Source of the DNA: Ectobius pallidus
Lineage: Eukaryota > Arthropoda > Insecta > Blattodea > Ectobiidae
Length of the DNA: 64,000 bases
Assembly: GCA_964059195.1 (NCBI GenBank)
Contig: CAXKWD010000002.1
Location: 49,130,923 to 49,194,922 of the forward strand
Reading direction: 5' to 3'
Within the stretch, counting starts at the first letter, position 1; every line of letters starts with the position of its first letter. Both the position numbers and the translations under genes were made by a program. The notes below the pieces were generated by a model. The model made no database searches. It was not told the DNA's origin and was given only the letters and a program-made list of their open reading frames with translations. This document shows positions 37,142 through 50,093 of the stretch, piece after piece.

Positions 37142-37775
37142 AATTAATAATTCAGCATCTGAGGTATTTTCCGTTTCAGGAACACAGATTATTGTAAAGA
37201 AATAAAACTAGTAGGCCTAATGTATATTAATGTTGCTTTCTTTAGAAGATGGTTATAATTGATTTTGAGATAATCAAGTGATATAAAAAGTTGCAGTATT
37301 AATTATTGAAGGCTTAGGGTTCAATTTAAACATTAATCCCTCGTATCTCTAGAGATATCTGTGTGGAATAATGAAGGGGCTCTAATGTTTATTTAAGAAT
37401 TTTTAATTAGAGACCGCCAGAATTGATGTGCAATCTATTTTGATTAATTATGCTATAAATATTATGATTAATTTCACCAATAAATAACTCGCCGTATCTT
37501 ATTGTTTAGAACCATTTTAGGCGACAAGTATTTAAAATAGTAAGTTGTAGTGATATTTTGCATGCAACTTCTTTCATACTTTGTGAACCGTACTACTTAA
37601 ATTTTAAATGTCTAATTAATTATCTATCTCTTAAAAGAAAATTACATTAATACATATGCGAATTTGAGCTTTTTTAAAGAAAGTGAAATTCAGAATATTT
37701 ATTTTGTAGGCAGTTTTGATTATAATTAAAAAAAAAATCATAATTAAACATTAGTATTTACGGAATATAAGATAA

Positions 37776-37835
37776 GCGGCTTGGGTCGCTTAAATCCTAA
37801 AAGGGAGAGGTAAAACTAAGTTAAAGAAAGAAAGA
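37776..37835 (+). mobile_element. 5'-truncated SINE tail
   Basis: GCGGCTTGGGTCGCTTAAAT, CCTAAAAGGGAGAGG and an AAAG-rich tail, matching the 3' end of the SINE at 47840-48241. No clear target duplication. Confidence 0.65.
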
Positions 37836-38164
37836 GACCAGATCGATGGACGAGAAACAACTTAACTGTGATAATAATTACCAATATCATCAACTTAATA
37901 GTTACACTAAATTTGAAAATAACATAAGATAGTAGCATTAGTGAGTATCGGGCATGCCAGATTAGAATATGAAACCGTGATTGGTTAGTGAAAAATATAA
38001 CACATATAGCTCATTTATAGTACGGAAAGCTGTAAGCTGTAAGGAAACTATTTATTAGGCCTTGAATAGCGTTCCACAGATTCTTGGTAAGCATCTCATT
38101 AATAGAGCCACACTAAATGCTACTGTGGAAGTATCATACAGGATATGAGTTCTGTGAATTACAT

Positions 38165-38285
38165 CTCTAGTGATGGACGCCAGATTTGTTGTCGCGGTCC
38201 GATGCTGTGACATGGCGCTTGTCCTCCGTCGCGGCGCCGGCCAAGCGTTCTACAACTTCACGAACCAGTGACGCGGGTCAGGATG
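38165..38285 (+). promoter_or_regulatory. CpG-rich pocket, candidate internal promoter
   Basis: About a dozen CpGs in 120 bp (GTCGCGGTCCG, CCGTCGCGGCGCCGGCC and others) within AT-rich, CpG-poor intron. It contains a 19-codon ATG frame (38212-38271). No donor in a usable phase was seen. Promoter activity is inference. Confidence 0.3.
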
Positions 38286-39787
38286 TCAAAACGATCTCAA
38301 CTCTCATTTAAAAGCGTCTATAAAATCGTCTTTGTTTTCTAATAATTGAGTTATTGATTTTAAGGTACTGGTACTTGCAATTTGGAAATTTTCTTGCTCT
38401 GCGCACTTTATGTTTGTTGGTTTGGAATGTAAGATTATGTTACTGCTTCGACAAAATATTCGATCCGTACATTTTGAGCTTTTTTAGTCTTTTACATTCT
38501 TCTTTCTGTGGTTATTATTTATTTCTAGGCTCCAGCATGTTTCTCCGCAAAAAAAATAAAAAAAAACTTAGATTTTTTTTTATATAAACGTGAATAATCG
38601 TTTGGTTTTTATTCATTGAAACTTTAAGTTAGCATAAACCAGTAGGTCTAGGCATTATTTTTTTCCCATCAGCGTTGTTTATACTTTTTTTTTAAATATA
38701 ACGTTTTTATTTTTAAATTTTAAATGGTGACATTAATTTGTATTCTGCCAAGTCCTTGTAAAAATAAAAAAGGAAAACCGATCGTGTGCATGTGGATGCG
38801 GGCCTATGGAGGCCTATGTGTGGGGAAAGAGGGGGAAGGGAATTGATAGAATACCTTGCTCTAACTTTATGTAGGCCTACCGCTTTCTTTGTTAGCAAAA
38901 TAGATAGTGATTCATTATCCCACATACTTGATGCGTGCTACGACATTATGGTTTTCCTTTTTTAAATACAAAGTTCAATAAATGATTTTTAAATTTAAAA
39001 ATGTGAGAACTGTAGGTCGTAAGAAAATTAATAGCGTATCCAGTTTATTTTTAGCCTGTAATAGAGATTTCAATGTATTTTCTTTCACGACGAAAACAGT
39101 TTCGTAGCTGCCACTCAAAAAAATTTCGTTATTGTTTAACTTGTGTTATAGGCTAAGGTAAAACAAAGGCTAAGGACCAAAATAATGAAGTTATCAAAAC
39201 AAGTGTTCGTTACGATTTATAACTTTAACATGTGTTTACATTGGTTTAACATAATATTTTCTTACCATGAACGTTTGAATAATACGGAGGATTTCCCTAA
39301 ATTGGTATGAAGGTAGGTTTTGCAATTCAAAGATATAGGCCTAAGCAATGAGTTGTTACTGAATGTTCTCATTTAGAGATAATTCTTGATATCACTGAAT
39401 TACATAAATACTTCCGCCTTTATCATAAAATACATAAAATATGGTAAATGATCAACTTCCAGCCGCGGTGGTGCGCCCGTTTTCGTGGAGGGTCTATGAA
39501 CCCTGGGCTCCGTAACGTAGGTATTTACGGCACTTCAAGGAACTCCAAACCTTAATTAGAGCCTCTGGACCAAATTTCATTACTTCATAGGTTATGTTCA
39601 CCCTCATTACTCTTTTTCGGTGTTCATAGAAAAAAATTGTTCGGGATTTTTCCAATCATATTTCTCTGATGAAACCAGAGCTTTTAAAAGGTTTTTGTTT
39701 TTCTTAATTTTCTCTTAAAAGTCAGAACGTTCAGATTTTTGCTTTCCTCCTTTTTTCTTATAGGATCATTTTTTAAATTTTCTGTTT

Positions 39788-39858
39788 GGTGATTACGGTT
39801 GTCCCACAATCAAATTATTCGGGACTGTCCCGATTTTTTTTCGGGACGTATGGTCACA
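39788..39858. mobile_element. DNA-transposon terminus fragment
   Basis: CGGGACTGTCCCGA followed by TCGGGACGTATGGTCAC resembles one end of a widespread short DNA transposon. The other end was not found. Confidence 0.35.
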
Positions 39859-40624
39859 AATAGTCTGCATTTTAATCTATGATTTTATACAGCTATTTAT
39901 AATTTTTAAAAATCCACATTTGGTTCTTCTCTTTAAATCATCTCTCAGGACATACTGTAAGTTATTAATCAGGGGAATGAGCTGGAAAATTGGTGGAAAT
40001 TGCGTGGAGAAAGCACGGAACAACTAACCTTTATCATTGCCAAAAGCTCCTCATTTGTACGAATCTTAATGCGTAGCGACTTCATTGCAACAAGTCGTAA
40101 TAACATTTCGGTACTTCTCAAATGCGTACACACTTTAGCTTCAATTCTCCCTACAGCAGCAGTGATACCAACAAAAAAAACACGGGCATGCAAGCTACCA
40201 GCTCAGTCTGCAAGATGATAAATTTAGATATGACGAAAGAGAAATAGATGCGACCAAAAAATTGACCTAGTATATGAACCTTTTCTCTCTTTCCCCGCCT
40301 CCTCCCCATTCCTGCCAGTTGGAAAAAGTAGCGCTGGAGCGAATAGAGTGAGAAAATACTCTGCTTGTTATGTTATGTAAAGTTTTTAAAACTGTTATGA
40401 CAGCTTCACGGAATGGTAGGATGACCTACGAAGAGAATGTTTTGTCACTTAAATGAAGGAATCTCTCAATAGTTCACACGTGTTCACATGTTGACTATGA
40501 TAATAATAATAGAAAGGGTTCATTCATTTAGTCAAACCTTGTGCAAATAAATAATACAGAGGCCTAACACTTCATCAGCTGAGTATTGGAGTGCTGTAAC
40601 TCCAGTTTTTCTGCGAAAAATGAG

Positions 40625-40625
<1 letters not shown>

Positions 40626-40678
<53 letters not shown>

Positions 40679-40709
40679 TACACATACACACACATACACA
40701 CATATATAT
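40626..40709. repeat. TA/CA microsatellite
   Basis: About 21 TA units followed by CACATATA and CACACA interruptions. Confidence 0.97.
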
Positions 40710-41662
40710 TAGGTAGGCCTACGCATCATATGTATATAATGCAAAAACTCTAAATCCACTTCTAAATATTGAAGCAAAATCCTAGGCCCTATATTGTTCC
40801 AGTACTCAAGGTGACGATTTGGGACCATATCCGAGACTCTAATTTCCCTTTTAACCTAAGCCATACCAAGTCATTTTGGTTACGTAGACCTACTTGCCGT
40901 GGGGAAGGCTCTTGAGATCACGAAATATTTAATTTCATTTACTCAGATTAATTTGTAGACTTCGTAACCTGCAATTTTTAATCAATTAATTTGGAAGTTT
41001 GTTTTATGATGCACGTCAGTAAATGTCACATCAAACTCACGACTACTATTTTAACTAATGACTCGCTTTTTGTGAAAAGACAGATGTCTAAACATGAAAC
41101 TAAGGAAAAAGTCATGTAACGGTTAGTAATATCATTGTCAATTAAAACAAACTACAGATGTTTCAAAGTAATCGAAAATAGAATAAAAATTAAAATATGA
41201 ATTGTTTGCCTACCTGGGAAAAAAATCTTGACAAATTCATTCTTTTCTAAAAATATTCCTATACTTGACCCAACCAAGTTCACAGTGACTCAGTTAAATA
41301 GATCTTAAAGTCCTCTTTTCTTGGAAACACTTGCCTCTTCTAGATTACAGTATAAATACCCCTATATGGTTCTTCTTGATTGCAGTATAAAGAAGTTTAT
41401 CCTTGTGTGAAGTTTATCCTTGTGAGACTTCTAGCTGTGTAGTGAGAAGAGGTGGTCTCTTGCTTTGTCCACAGAAAACATTTCATTTCGTAAATAGTAA
41501 AGGAACGAAATATGGGTAATATTAGTAGACTGAGTAGCTGTTCCCAATAAGTCTTACCTGCCTCTTTTCGGATTACAGAACAATGCCATTGTGTTCTTTT
41601 GCAGAAGAGTTCTGGATCATTGCCAGATCAGAAGATCTAATAACTTAGGCCTGTGTCTTAAG

Positions 41663-42129
41663 TAGGGGGCGGATTTCTATGACATGTCATATTTTTCCCC
41701 TTTGCATTATTTCAGGTTTCCGACTAATTTAAACCCGATTCCAAGCATCCTGATGAAAATGAAACGGCTTTTATTGTGCATATAACTGCATATTTAGGAA
41801 ATTTTCAACTATTGTGGCATATTTAGTATGAATATGCATTTTGGTCATGTTTTTGGCATATTTGTGTGCATATTAAAGAAATTTTGAAGTTTCACATCAT
41901 ATTTTGTAAATTTTGCATTATAATGATACTTTTTGAGAATTTACAGATATTTTAAATAATTTACATTGTATTTTAATAAAATGAATTGTAATGAAACTTA
42001 AAAAAATATACACAATGTGTAAGTGGTAAAGTCATATTAAAAAAAAAATTATTGGTCATACTTCAATTTTTTTAGGTCATAAATGCATGCATATATCCTA
42101 TTTTTAAGGTCATAGAAATCCGCCCTCTA
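41663..42129. mobile_element. Non-autonomous hAT-like element, 467 bp
   Basis: Opposite-orientation copy of 11628-12076, with the same TAGGGGGCGGATTTC terminus and the same internal order (GACATGTCATATTTTTCCCC, GGTTTCCGACTAATTTAAAC). Flanks GTCTTAAG and GTCATATG agree at 6 of 8 positions. Confidence 0.85.
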
Positions 42130-42837
42130 GTCATATGGTTTAGGTCTATTCTGAAACATTTCATTGGGATATTTGACGATGTAACAATCTGCAGAGGATT
42201 TTTTTCCTCCTAGAACTAAACAGTTTTTATATAAAGGCTAGATATGAAGACTAGAGAAAAAAAGTATTTTTCGTACAGTTTTAGTAAAAAAATATGAAGT
42301 CCATCCTGCTTGTGTCTCGACATGACCACACAAGCAGCGTCTAAACAAAATTATGGACATAATTGGGGTATCCTGCCAGGAGGATGTTTGGGAAAACAAT
42401 AGAACTTGTAGCATCTAAATGGCGCCTACATTAGCTTCTGCGGATATAATAATATCATGACGAAATACTTAGTCACATATCTCCATATGCCATCAACATA
42501 ATTTACATATTTCTTAGAGAACGAATTTCTCTCAAGCCCGCTTATCCCTTGCTTTAAAATTTGGACGATGAGGATAACACTGAACCTTTAACTTCGAATA
42601 TAATTATAACTCCTGAATGACCTGCCAGGCGGGACGAGTTCGAAAATTTAGTTGATACTTCAAGGGAAAAATCTTTAGCAGGCCTATTTGTTCACTACAA
42701 TATTTTGTAGAATCCAGTAAATGTTAAGATGCCATTTTTTTTTTTGGAAGTTTATCAGAAAGCACTGGCGAGAATTATTAATGCAGGTTTGTGAGGTATG
42801 GTATGGATCTTGAAGGAAGAGATCAAATAAAAATTAT

Positions 42838-43249
42838 TGAATTTCGAAAGAAAGATCCTTAGGAAAATCTTTGGGCCATCTAGAGGAGCTGACAACTGTT
42901 GAAGAATAAAGACAAATGCAGAATCAAACAATTTAATTAAAAACCTAAATATTGTAAGTTATGTCAGATCATTACGAATAAGTTGGCTGGGACATGTCAC
43001 ACGATTGGAGACTGACAAGGAAAATATACAAATGGAAACAATGGAAACCAATAGGAAAGCGAATGACTGGGAGATCCAAAACAAGATGGGAAGATGACGT
43101 GATTGATGATCTGAAGAAGATGAAGGTAGGAAACCTAAAGATAGTTGTGGTGCCTTAAGATGATGATGGGAAGATGATGTGATTGATTGATCTAAAGAAG
43201 ATGAAGGTAGGAAACCTAAAGATAGTTGTGGTGCCTTAAGATGATGATG
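42838..43249 (+). mobile_element. LINE 3' end (RTE-like) with an 80-bp tandem duplication
   Basis: Across frames: RKILRKIFGPSR, then RISWLGHVTRLE, then KRMTGRSKTRWEDDVIDDLK, the expected order of an RTE-like reverse-transcriptase tail. The final segment is duplicated in tandem (43084-43163 and 43164-43249, ending GTTGTGGTGCCTTAAGATG). Broken by frameshifts and stops. Confidence 0.75.
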
Positions 43250-43292
43250 TTGAGGTTTGTGAGGTTCTGTAATTAATTTCTAAACTTCCACG

Positions 43293-43680
43293 TAGGGTTT
43301 AGCATCGATGGCCGATGTTTTCGTGTCGATGATCGATACTTTTTACATCGATGGAAAACAACCAATGTCTTTGCTACATCAGTGTTTTTATAATCAAAAT
43401 CAGATTAATAGGGCTACCTAGGTTCTAAGATATGATTTTATTTAGAGCAGCATAATTTCCCGAAACATCGATTTTTTATATCGATATTTTATATGGAAAT
43501 ATTTCAATTCATTTATTGATTTTTGCCTAATTTTCTGAAAACATTACATTATTTAAAAATATACATCGATGGTTTCCGTCAAAGTACATCGATGTTTTCA
43601 GGTTGATATTATCGTCACATCGATGGTTACCGCCGATTGATGGTGAACATCGACATTTTAACTTTCGATGCTTGTCCCTA
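43293..43680. mobile_element. hAT-like element rich in ATCGATG, 388 bp
   Basis: TIRs TAGGGTTTAGCATCGA and the complement of TCGATGCTTGTCCCTA, with a perfect 8-bp duplication CTTCCACG (43285-43292 and 43681-43688). ACATCGATG-like motifs recur about ten times near both ends, likely transposase-binding repeats. Confidence 0.88.
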
Positions 43681-43688
43681 CTTCCACG

Positions 43689-44330
43689 TGTCGCCGGTTC
43701 ATCACGTACGCCACTCATGCACGGAAACTTGTTCACATGTCCTGGAATCTGATCCTGAGCAAAGCAACTGCAATGAGAAGGGGGCGTGGAGGCCCCGAAG
43801 TTAATATTCCCCCACCAAACAGGAGTATAAAGTGCAACAGACATACACGGCAGAAAGATGGCTGCCTGTGTTGATGATGATCCTGATGATGACGACTACA
43901 CCGAAAGAACGTAGCGCTTATAATGAGTTAAACAGCTGCTTCTTCTATCCGTGGGAACACCGAAGTCGTTCCATTTCTTTGCTTGTTTTTGTGACGCTTA
44001 ACACTTTTCAGTACACAGTTTATATACCACACAAGTTCCTTCCCTATACTCGCAAGATTATTAGTTTTTTAAGACCACTTTCTGTAAGCTGGAAGGTGCT
44101 GTCTTTACGAGGTACTGCAGAACAGGTGTCTGGCGCTAGAAATGTGATGAAAATGACGGGCATTCTTCTCGACATCTTGCTGGATGCTTTCTTTTATATC
44201 CTCAACCCTTCGCACATTCGGTTTATGAGAATCAGAGAAAAGAGGAAAATTAATAAAAAGACCTGTTACCTTTTTATTGAACTGACTGCGGTGGTAGTTC
44301 AGTAACTTGGATAGTTTGATCCCGCTTACG
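43689..44330. other. Less AT-rich unique block in intron 2
   Basis: Holds the longest open frame in the window (43832-44305 +, 157 codons), which I do not recognise and which lacks splice support. A TATAAA at about 43825 lies about 30 bp before an ATG in good context (GAAAGATGG) that opens an 18-codon acidic frame, MAACVDDDPDDDDYTERT. This could be an old gene fragment, an alternative exon or chance. Confidence 0.3.
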
Positions 44331-46510
44331 GCTGCTGAGGAAATGATATTAAAAATATTGACTCCCTTTCTGTGAATGCAAACAATGTTTTGCCTAGAAG
44401 ACCTTCCGCTGAAACCTTAACAAAATTTTTGCGAAAAATAACTTATTTGACGTGGAACTAACCAGTCGCGCAGAAGATGTTCACGTTAGCCTGTGTTTTA
44501 TATTTTCATAACTTTATTCTCTCTAACCTACGTTTAATTTGCTTAAAATAATTAAGAATACCTAAACCAAATTTTTCTCGAGGTGATAGGTTAAGTTCGA
44601 ACTTTTTCGAGTCAGAAATAGAATTTATTTTTATTTTATCGGAATAATTAACCAAAAGTTCGTAATCTTTTGGTATCCAATTTAAAAAAATACACAATAA
44701 AGTTACTTGTAATCTTTCTGGATCTACAATAAAAATAAATACACAATAAAGTTAATTAGATATCTCTCATGCTGCAGTAGGCCTATGTCTTAAATATGAT
44801 TTGATTAATGTACTTTCGAAGCATCAGATTCTTCAGTTTCTTAGACACATTTCGACTTCGCCTAATACTTAAGATTTCACGCATGTCGAGTACTTTTTGC
44901 GTGAATGTTCTAGTGAATATGATTTTAAAAAGTAGGTAAGTTACAGGATTTTCAAAAATATTCTTGTCCGTAGAACACGAGCTATATAAAATGCGATTCT
45001 TTAGTGCTCAGTGTAGAATAGATTTACTGCATCTGTTGAGACATGGGCCATTTGTATGTATGAATGGTGCTTTTGTAACAATAATATTATTTATAATTTT
45101 TATGAGGAGTTAGATCTTAAAAATATGGCCTGATTTCTAAATAAACAAAATGCTTAGTCTGTATAAAAAAGCATGGCCGATAAAAATGAAATATTGCATC
45201 AAGTAAGTTTCAGTAGGAACGTACGAGCCGAAAACGAAACCACTAACTTATGTAATTTTTTAAAAAGGTTTTTATTTTATTTTTTATTTTTACATGCTTA
45301 TATTTATAATGGGGTTGTAGATCAACACTTCGCATATAAAAAGCTACTTGAACGTTTAATGTAGGGTATTTTTAGCAGATTACCAGCCGGTTTAGTTAAA
45401 CACCTGTTTTCACATTTCAGAGATATTCTGAAAAGTTATGAATATTTTTTTGTTAAAATGTTTATCGCAGGTAGGTGTTATAGGTAGTTACAATGTCAGT
45501 CCAAATAGACCTCTCTACGTTAGGCCTACATACAAGCCGAGTAATAAAATGCTGAAAAATCGCTATTATTTGCAGTTTTCGATTTTTCTAGCAAAAAGTT
45601 ATGAACCGTTTTTGATCGCTTGGAACGCATTTTCTTTTTCTTTTTAAGTTTTATGTCGCGCTAGTTTTCGTTTTTCCATATTCTTCATTTTGATATCTTA
45701 AAATAGGGGAAAATTACTTTTTCACAATTTTTTAAAATTTTTTCACCATGATACTACAATTTGATTTTTTCAAAACATATACAATGAATTCCCTACTATT
45801 TTCCAGCTAATTATCGCGTAGAGACAGTGGCCCCTTTAATTAAAAAAAATGAGTTTTTTTTTTTTTACTACCTCGTCTGCGCTCTTTGTGAAATCGGACT
45901 GTCTTCAGTATCACAGTCGACAAAGCAAGACGAGATAAAGTGTTTTTAGCGAAAGAGAACAGCTGCAGAGGTCGATGACAATTTGTGTATACCTCTCGCG
46001 TAGTTACTGGTAAATATACAGGATTTTTCACACGGTGATGCTGGAGATACATCTGTTAACCTCGAGATGTTTGATACTCTCAGCCTTCATTGCAGCAGCC
46101 TTCAAATTTCAGATGCCAGCAGATATCATAATGCCAAAGTAAAGGTCAGTAATTTGTTCACAAAAGAACACACAATCATGCTCTTTGTACACCCACTTGT
46201 GCGCTTGTCATAACAGCCAAATTAGGATCCAGGAGACTGTGCCTTCTGATATCCTTCACGTGAGTATCGTTTTGCTTGACCATTAATATGATTCGACGTA
46301 CAGCAGATGTTGCCTCAGAAAACTGATTAGGGCACGTCTACATTGAATGATCGAAATTCCTCAGTTTTTAATAATTATAAGGTTGAGGTTCCGCCTATGT
46401 AGCCTAATAGTAATTTATAAGACGGACAGCGAAGTTGTGTATTGAATACGAACAAACATAGGTGACATTGCTAATTGTGGTGTTTACATTCTATGTCAAA
46501 TCCGAATTGC
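44331..46510. other. Intron 2 sequence, no gene seen
   Basis: AT-rich; a short direct repeat (TACACAATAAAGTTA, about 44691 and 44740) is the only structure noted. Confidence 0.4.
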
Positions 46511-46620
46511 TAACGAATAGTTCCATGGCCTACCCTTCTGTACAGACACAGATCCCGAACTCCTGATATAGCCTCAAAGCTAATAGGAGTTTAAACACAG
46601 TTGAAATATATATATATATA
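46511..46620 (+). mobile_element. SINE 3' fragment
   Basis: AATAGTTC, GATCCCGAACTCCTGATATA and GCCTC..AGCTAA.AGGAGT match the 3' end of the SINE at 51133-51440. A short TA run follows. Confidence 0.6.
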
Positions 46621-47419
46621 AAGATTGAGTTATTTTATGTAACTGTTTTTAATTTATATTAAAAAGATTTTGACTCGTCTAAGGGTCAACAATTTTTTCA
46701 TGAAATTTGGAAAATGACTCGAGATTTTTTCCATTTTACTTCTTGAATTTCCGCCCCCCAAAGAAGTTATCAAATATACCCTCGGGTTAAACAGTTACCT
46801 AGGGCAAACGAACGTGAATTAGCAGATGCCTCTGTTTTTTTCCCTTCACAAATTGGCATTTAATCTAGAGTCCCGGAATTCTGTGACGGCCCATCAAACT
46901 ATTAGACCCTAGACTATATTTGGATAGTTGATGTGTGATGTGGGTATAGTTTTTTTTAGAAGCGTTACAAAATGTCAGCAGGTAGCCTACCTCATTTTGT
47001 TTGCATGAAATTTATCGGTTAATATGCTGTGCAAGACAGTTTGACATATGTATGGCTGTCATTTTTAACATTCAACTGACATCTCAGTTGGCATAGAGAA
47101 GGCCGTAAGCGATACCTGCTGAAGTTCGTAAAACGTGGCAAACTACCAACAATTTTTTCTGCGAACCATAAGTTAAAGTGCTAAACAAATAACGTGTATT
47201 AATTGTGTGTATTAATCAACCACCAACATTAAGTTTCCACACAGGTATAAGAGTAGTTGTCATCAGTATTTCATTTTTTTAAATGAAGGCATGTGTAGTA
47301 AATACTGGGCTTTAATATTTTGTTAAAATAATAACATACTTGTTAAATTCTAACCTTTTTGTAGATGACAAACTGTTTTAATTCAATATATATTTTTCCT
47401 TAAGCTAATCTGCAGGTAG

Positions 47420-47421
47420 TA

Positions 47422-47478
<57 letters not shown>
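47420..47478. repeat. TAA microsatellite
   Basis: About nineteen TAA units. Confidence 0.97.
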
Positions 47479-47839
47479 TTTTATTTTGCTTGGAAGAGTT
47501 AAGGCCGTTCAACCAGGACAAATACAAAATACATTAAAGGAAACCTACAAAAACAAATACAATTGATACCATAATAATAGGTTTAGTATATAATAAAAGT
47601 ATACTATATAGAAGAAAATCATTTATTAGCAAGATAAATGAAGCTGCTTGCCTCTACGCAAGTTACCAGTAAGACACAGCTTAACAATTCCATCTAACAA
47701 GACAATTATTAAGTACATGGCGTTCATAAATACATAATATTTTATATTCAGTATAATATAGTAGACCTACACTAAAATTGAAACTTAAAACTAAGAAAGT
47801 AACAAATTTAAGCAATATAGGTTAAGTGACAAAAATATT

Positions 47840-48241
47840 CTTTCTTTCTTTCTTTCTCGTAGTTTAACCTCTCCCTTTTAGGATTTAAGCGACCCAAACC
47901 GCCCGGGCCTTACAGAGCCGCGACCTGTCGGGAGAGGGATTATCTTTGGATCACATACATACTTTTTTGACCAGACAAGGACATGGAGGGCCTCCCCGCA
48001 TGAGTGATCAGCCCAATGCCGGGGCCACCTCCGAGACAACACGAACACATAGGACGAGACACACCATTCACACTCACACTCACTCCAAACAAGGCGAGGA
48101 TGGGATGAAGATGATAATGACGGCCAGATGATATCTGGGGACCACAAGGGCCTAAAGTTACCCGACATTTGTCTCAAAGGTGAGGAAAAACCCCACCTAG
48201 GTTACTTGTCCCGACCAGGAATCGAACCCGGGCCCGCTGCG
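47840..48241 (-). mobile_element. SINE, 402 bp, with 12-bp target duplication
   Basis: On the minus strand a B-box-like GGGTTCGATTCCTGG lies near the 5' end. The body ends in GTTTGGGTCGCTTAAATCCT and a GAAA-rich tail (47840-47855). Flanked by a perfect 12-bp duplication GACAAAAATATT (47828-47839 and 48242-48253). It parents the short fragments at 8245 and 37776. Its 99- and 61-codon frames are incidental. Confidence 0.85.
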
Positions 48242-48429
48242 GACAAAAATATTGACAGTATAAATTAACCTAGGCTGTATAACGAGACAGATTGTTATTT
48301 CTGGTTGATGCAACAAATTTACATAGCATGCCTTGAAAGTTTCGGGTAGATTAGTTAACTTAATTCTGCATAGCCACTGTGTTCAACCTCCTGGAATTCG
48401 GGGGAAACTACCCGCAAGGCTGTTGTCAC

Positions 48430-48530
48430 AAAAAGCTGAAGTCTCTTTTAGAATGTCCCAAGGTTGCTGGTTCGATCACAGCTCAGGCCGATGGCATTTA
48501 TGTGGGCATGGTTAATTCTACAGGTCTACA
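48430..48530 (+). mobile_element. Possible tRNA-derived SINE
   Basis: GGTTGCTGGTTCGATC resembles a B-box; the A-box is poor. Body GGCCGATGGCATTTATGTGG unassigned. Confidence 0.3.
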
Positions 48531-48872
48531 CCAATAGTCTTGATAGTTTTCGGTAAACTTAAATTCTACGTAGAAAATCCGCAGTTTCATATAACTGGGT
48601 GATTCTAGAAATTTGCAGCATACATTTGCCGTGCCTGTTTCTAGTGATTGCCTTTATAATAATATTGTCAAAAGTTTGTAAGTGTGCCTGTACAACTTAG
48701 TGAATACTTAATTTTTCACTTAACTTAAAATTTGTACATTATATACATTTTGCTCGAGAAGTTTCTGCACAATACGACGGGAGGCATCACAAACTATTTT
48801 TGGACTAGCAAAAATATTATATCTAAGCGTAACTGGATCTTTCCGAATTGCTTGATAGATGAATACGATTAA

Positions 48873-49355
48873 CAGGGCCGTCGCGTGATTTTTTGGCGCT
48901 GGGGCAAGATTTCGTCAGGTGCCCCCCCCCAAAAAAAAAACTCAATCCCACGTGCACCCACCCGTCATTCCACCTATCTGTAAGGATTCAAACACAAACA
49001 CACAGCGAGCGACGTGACGCGACACTATCAAAATACATATAAACATAATGGGGTTAAACACGCATTATTATTAGGTTATTATTATTGACAGTATACAATG
49101 TTCAATTTTGAGAAAATATTTATTTTGGGGTAACTTAGAAAATATAAAGTTATTGGTGTCAAATATTTATTTGTTCAATAAATACAAACAACGTAATATT
49201 CAAAATTCAGTTATACTTAACTTTAAAAAATACGTTATGTACATCTAACATATTATTTCAAATATTGTTGTTTTATTTTTGCCGTTGCCACGGCGCCCCC
49301 TGGTCGCGGCGCCCGGGGCGATCGCCCCGGTCGCCCTGCCCACGCAACGGCCCTG
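48873..49355. mobile_element. Non-autonomous hAT-like element, 483 bp
   Basis: TIRs CAGGGCCGTCGCGTG and CACGCAACGGCCCTG with a perfect 8-bp duplication ACGATTAA (48865-48872 and 49356-49363). GC-rich ends (GGCGCCCCCTGG, CGGGGCGATCGCCCCGG) enclose an AT-rich core. Confidence 0.92.
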
Positions 49356-50029
49356 ACGATTAACATAAATATAACTAATACTACATTGCATTGGTTGGTT
49401 ATAAATGAAATAGTAATTAAAATATAGTCCTTGAATCTTTTATGATTTAGTCAAACCGGGCCTGTCATCATTTCTGAAGCTGGGTTTAGGATGTAGGCCT
49501 ACTCTTTTTCGGGGGGTCCTAATTTTGTACTGTTTACTTTTTTGCTCAACTCTTGAAATGTACGGTGTTCCGTCAATCCATAATTTTTCTCAAACCACTA
49601 AGATAATTTTTGTTTAGCTCGTTTCTTAATGCTAAATTTCCTATTTTTGGTATCTCTTCTTTATGCGATGCTTCGAACGAAACCTCTGTTAACCTGTGTT
49701 GTTAACAGACTATCGGAATATACGAGTACAGTCGCGAACATCACTGCGTCAACAATGAGTTATGTATTGTTTACTATGTTTTAAATAAAACATGAACTCC
49801 TATCGTAGTCGTTATCGAATTTATATTCAGTTAAAGATCAGTCAGTGCTACGTTACCGACTTGAATGGTTTTTATTCAGTACTCTTCCATAATAGGCCTA
49901 TAATAACGCATTAATTTTAGATTATATTAATTTTCGTGTTGCGGATTACCGTGTTTTATTGAATTCTTGTGCTCTGAGAATTAAATAAAATGGCAAGGCG
50001 AAAATTATGCACAACAACAATAATTATAC

Positions 50030-50093
<64 letters not shown>
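50030..50093. repeat. TAA microsatellite
   Basis: About twenty TAA units; the poly-Ile frame on the minus strand is an artefact. Confidence 0.97.
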
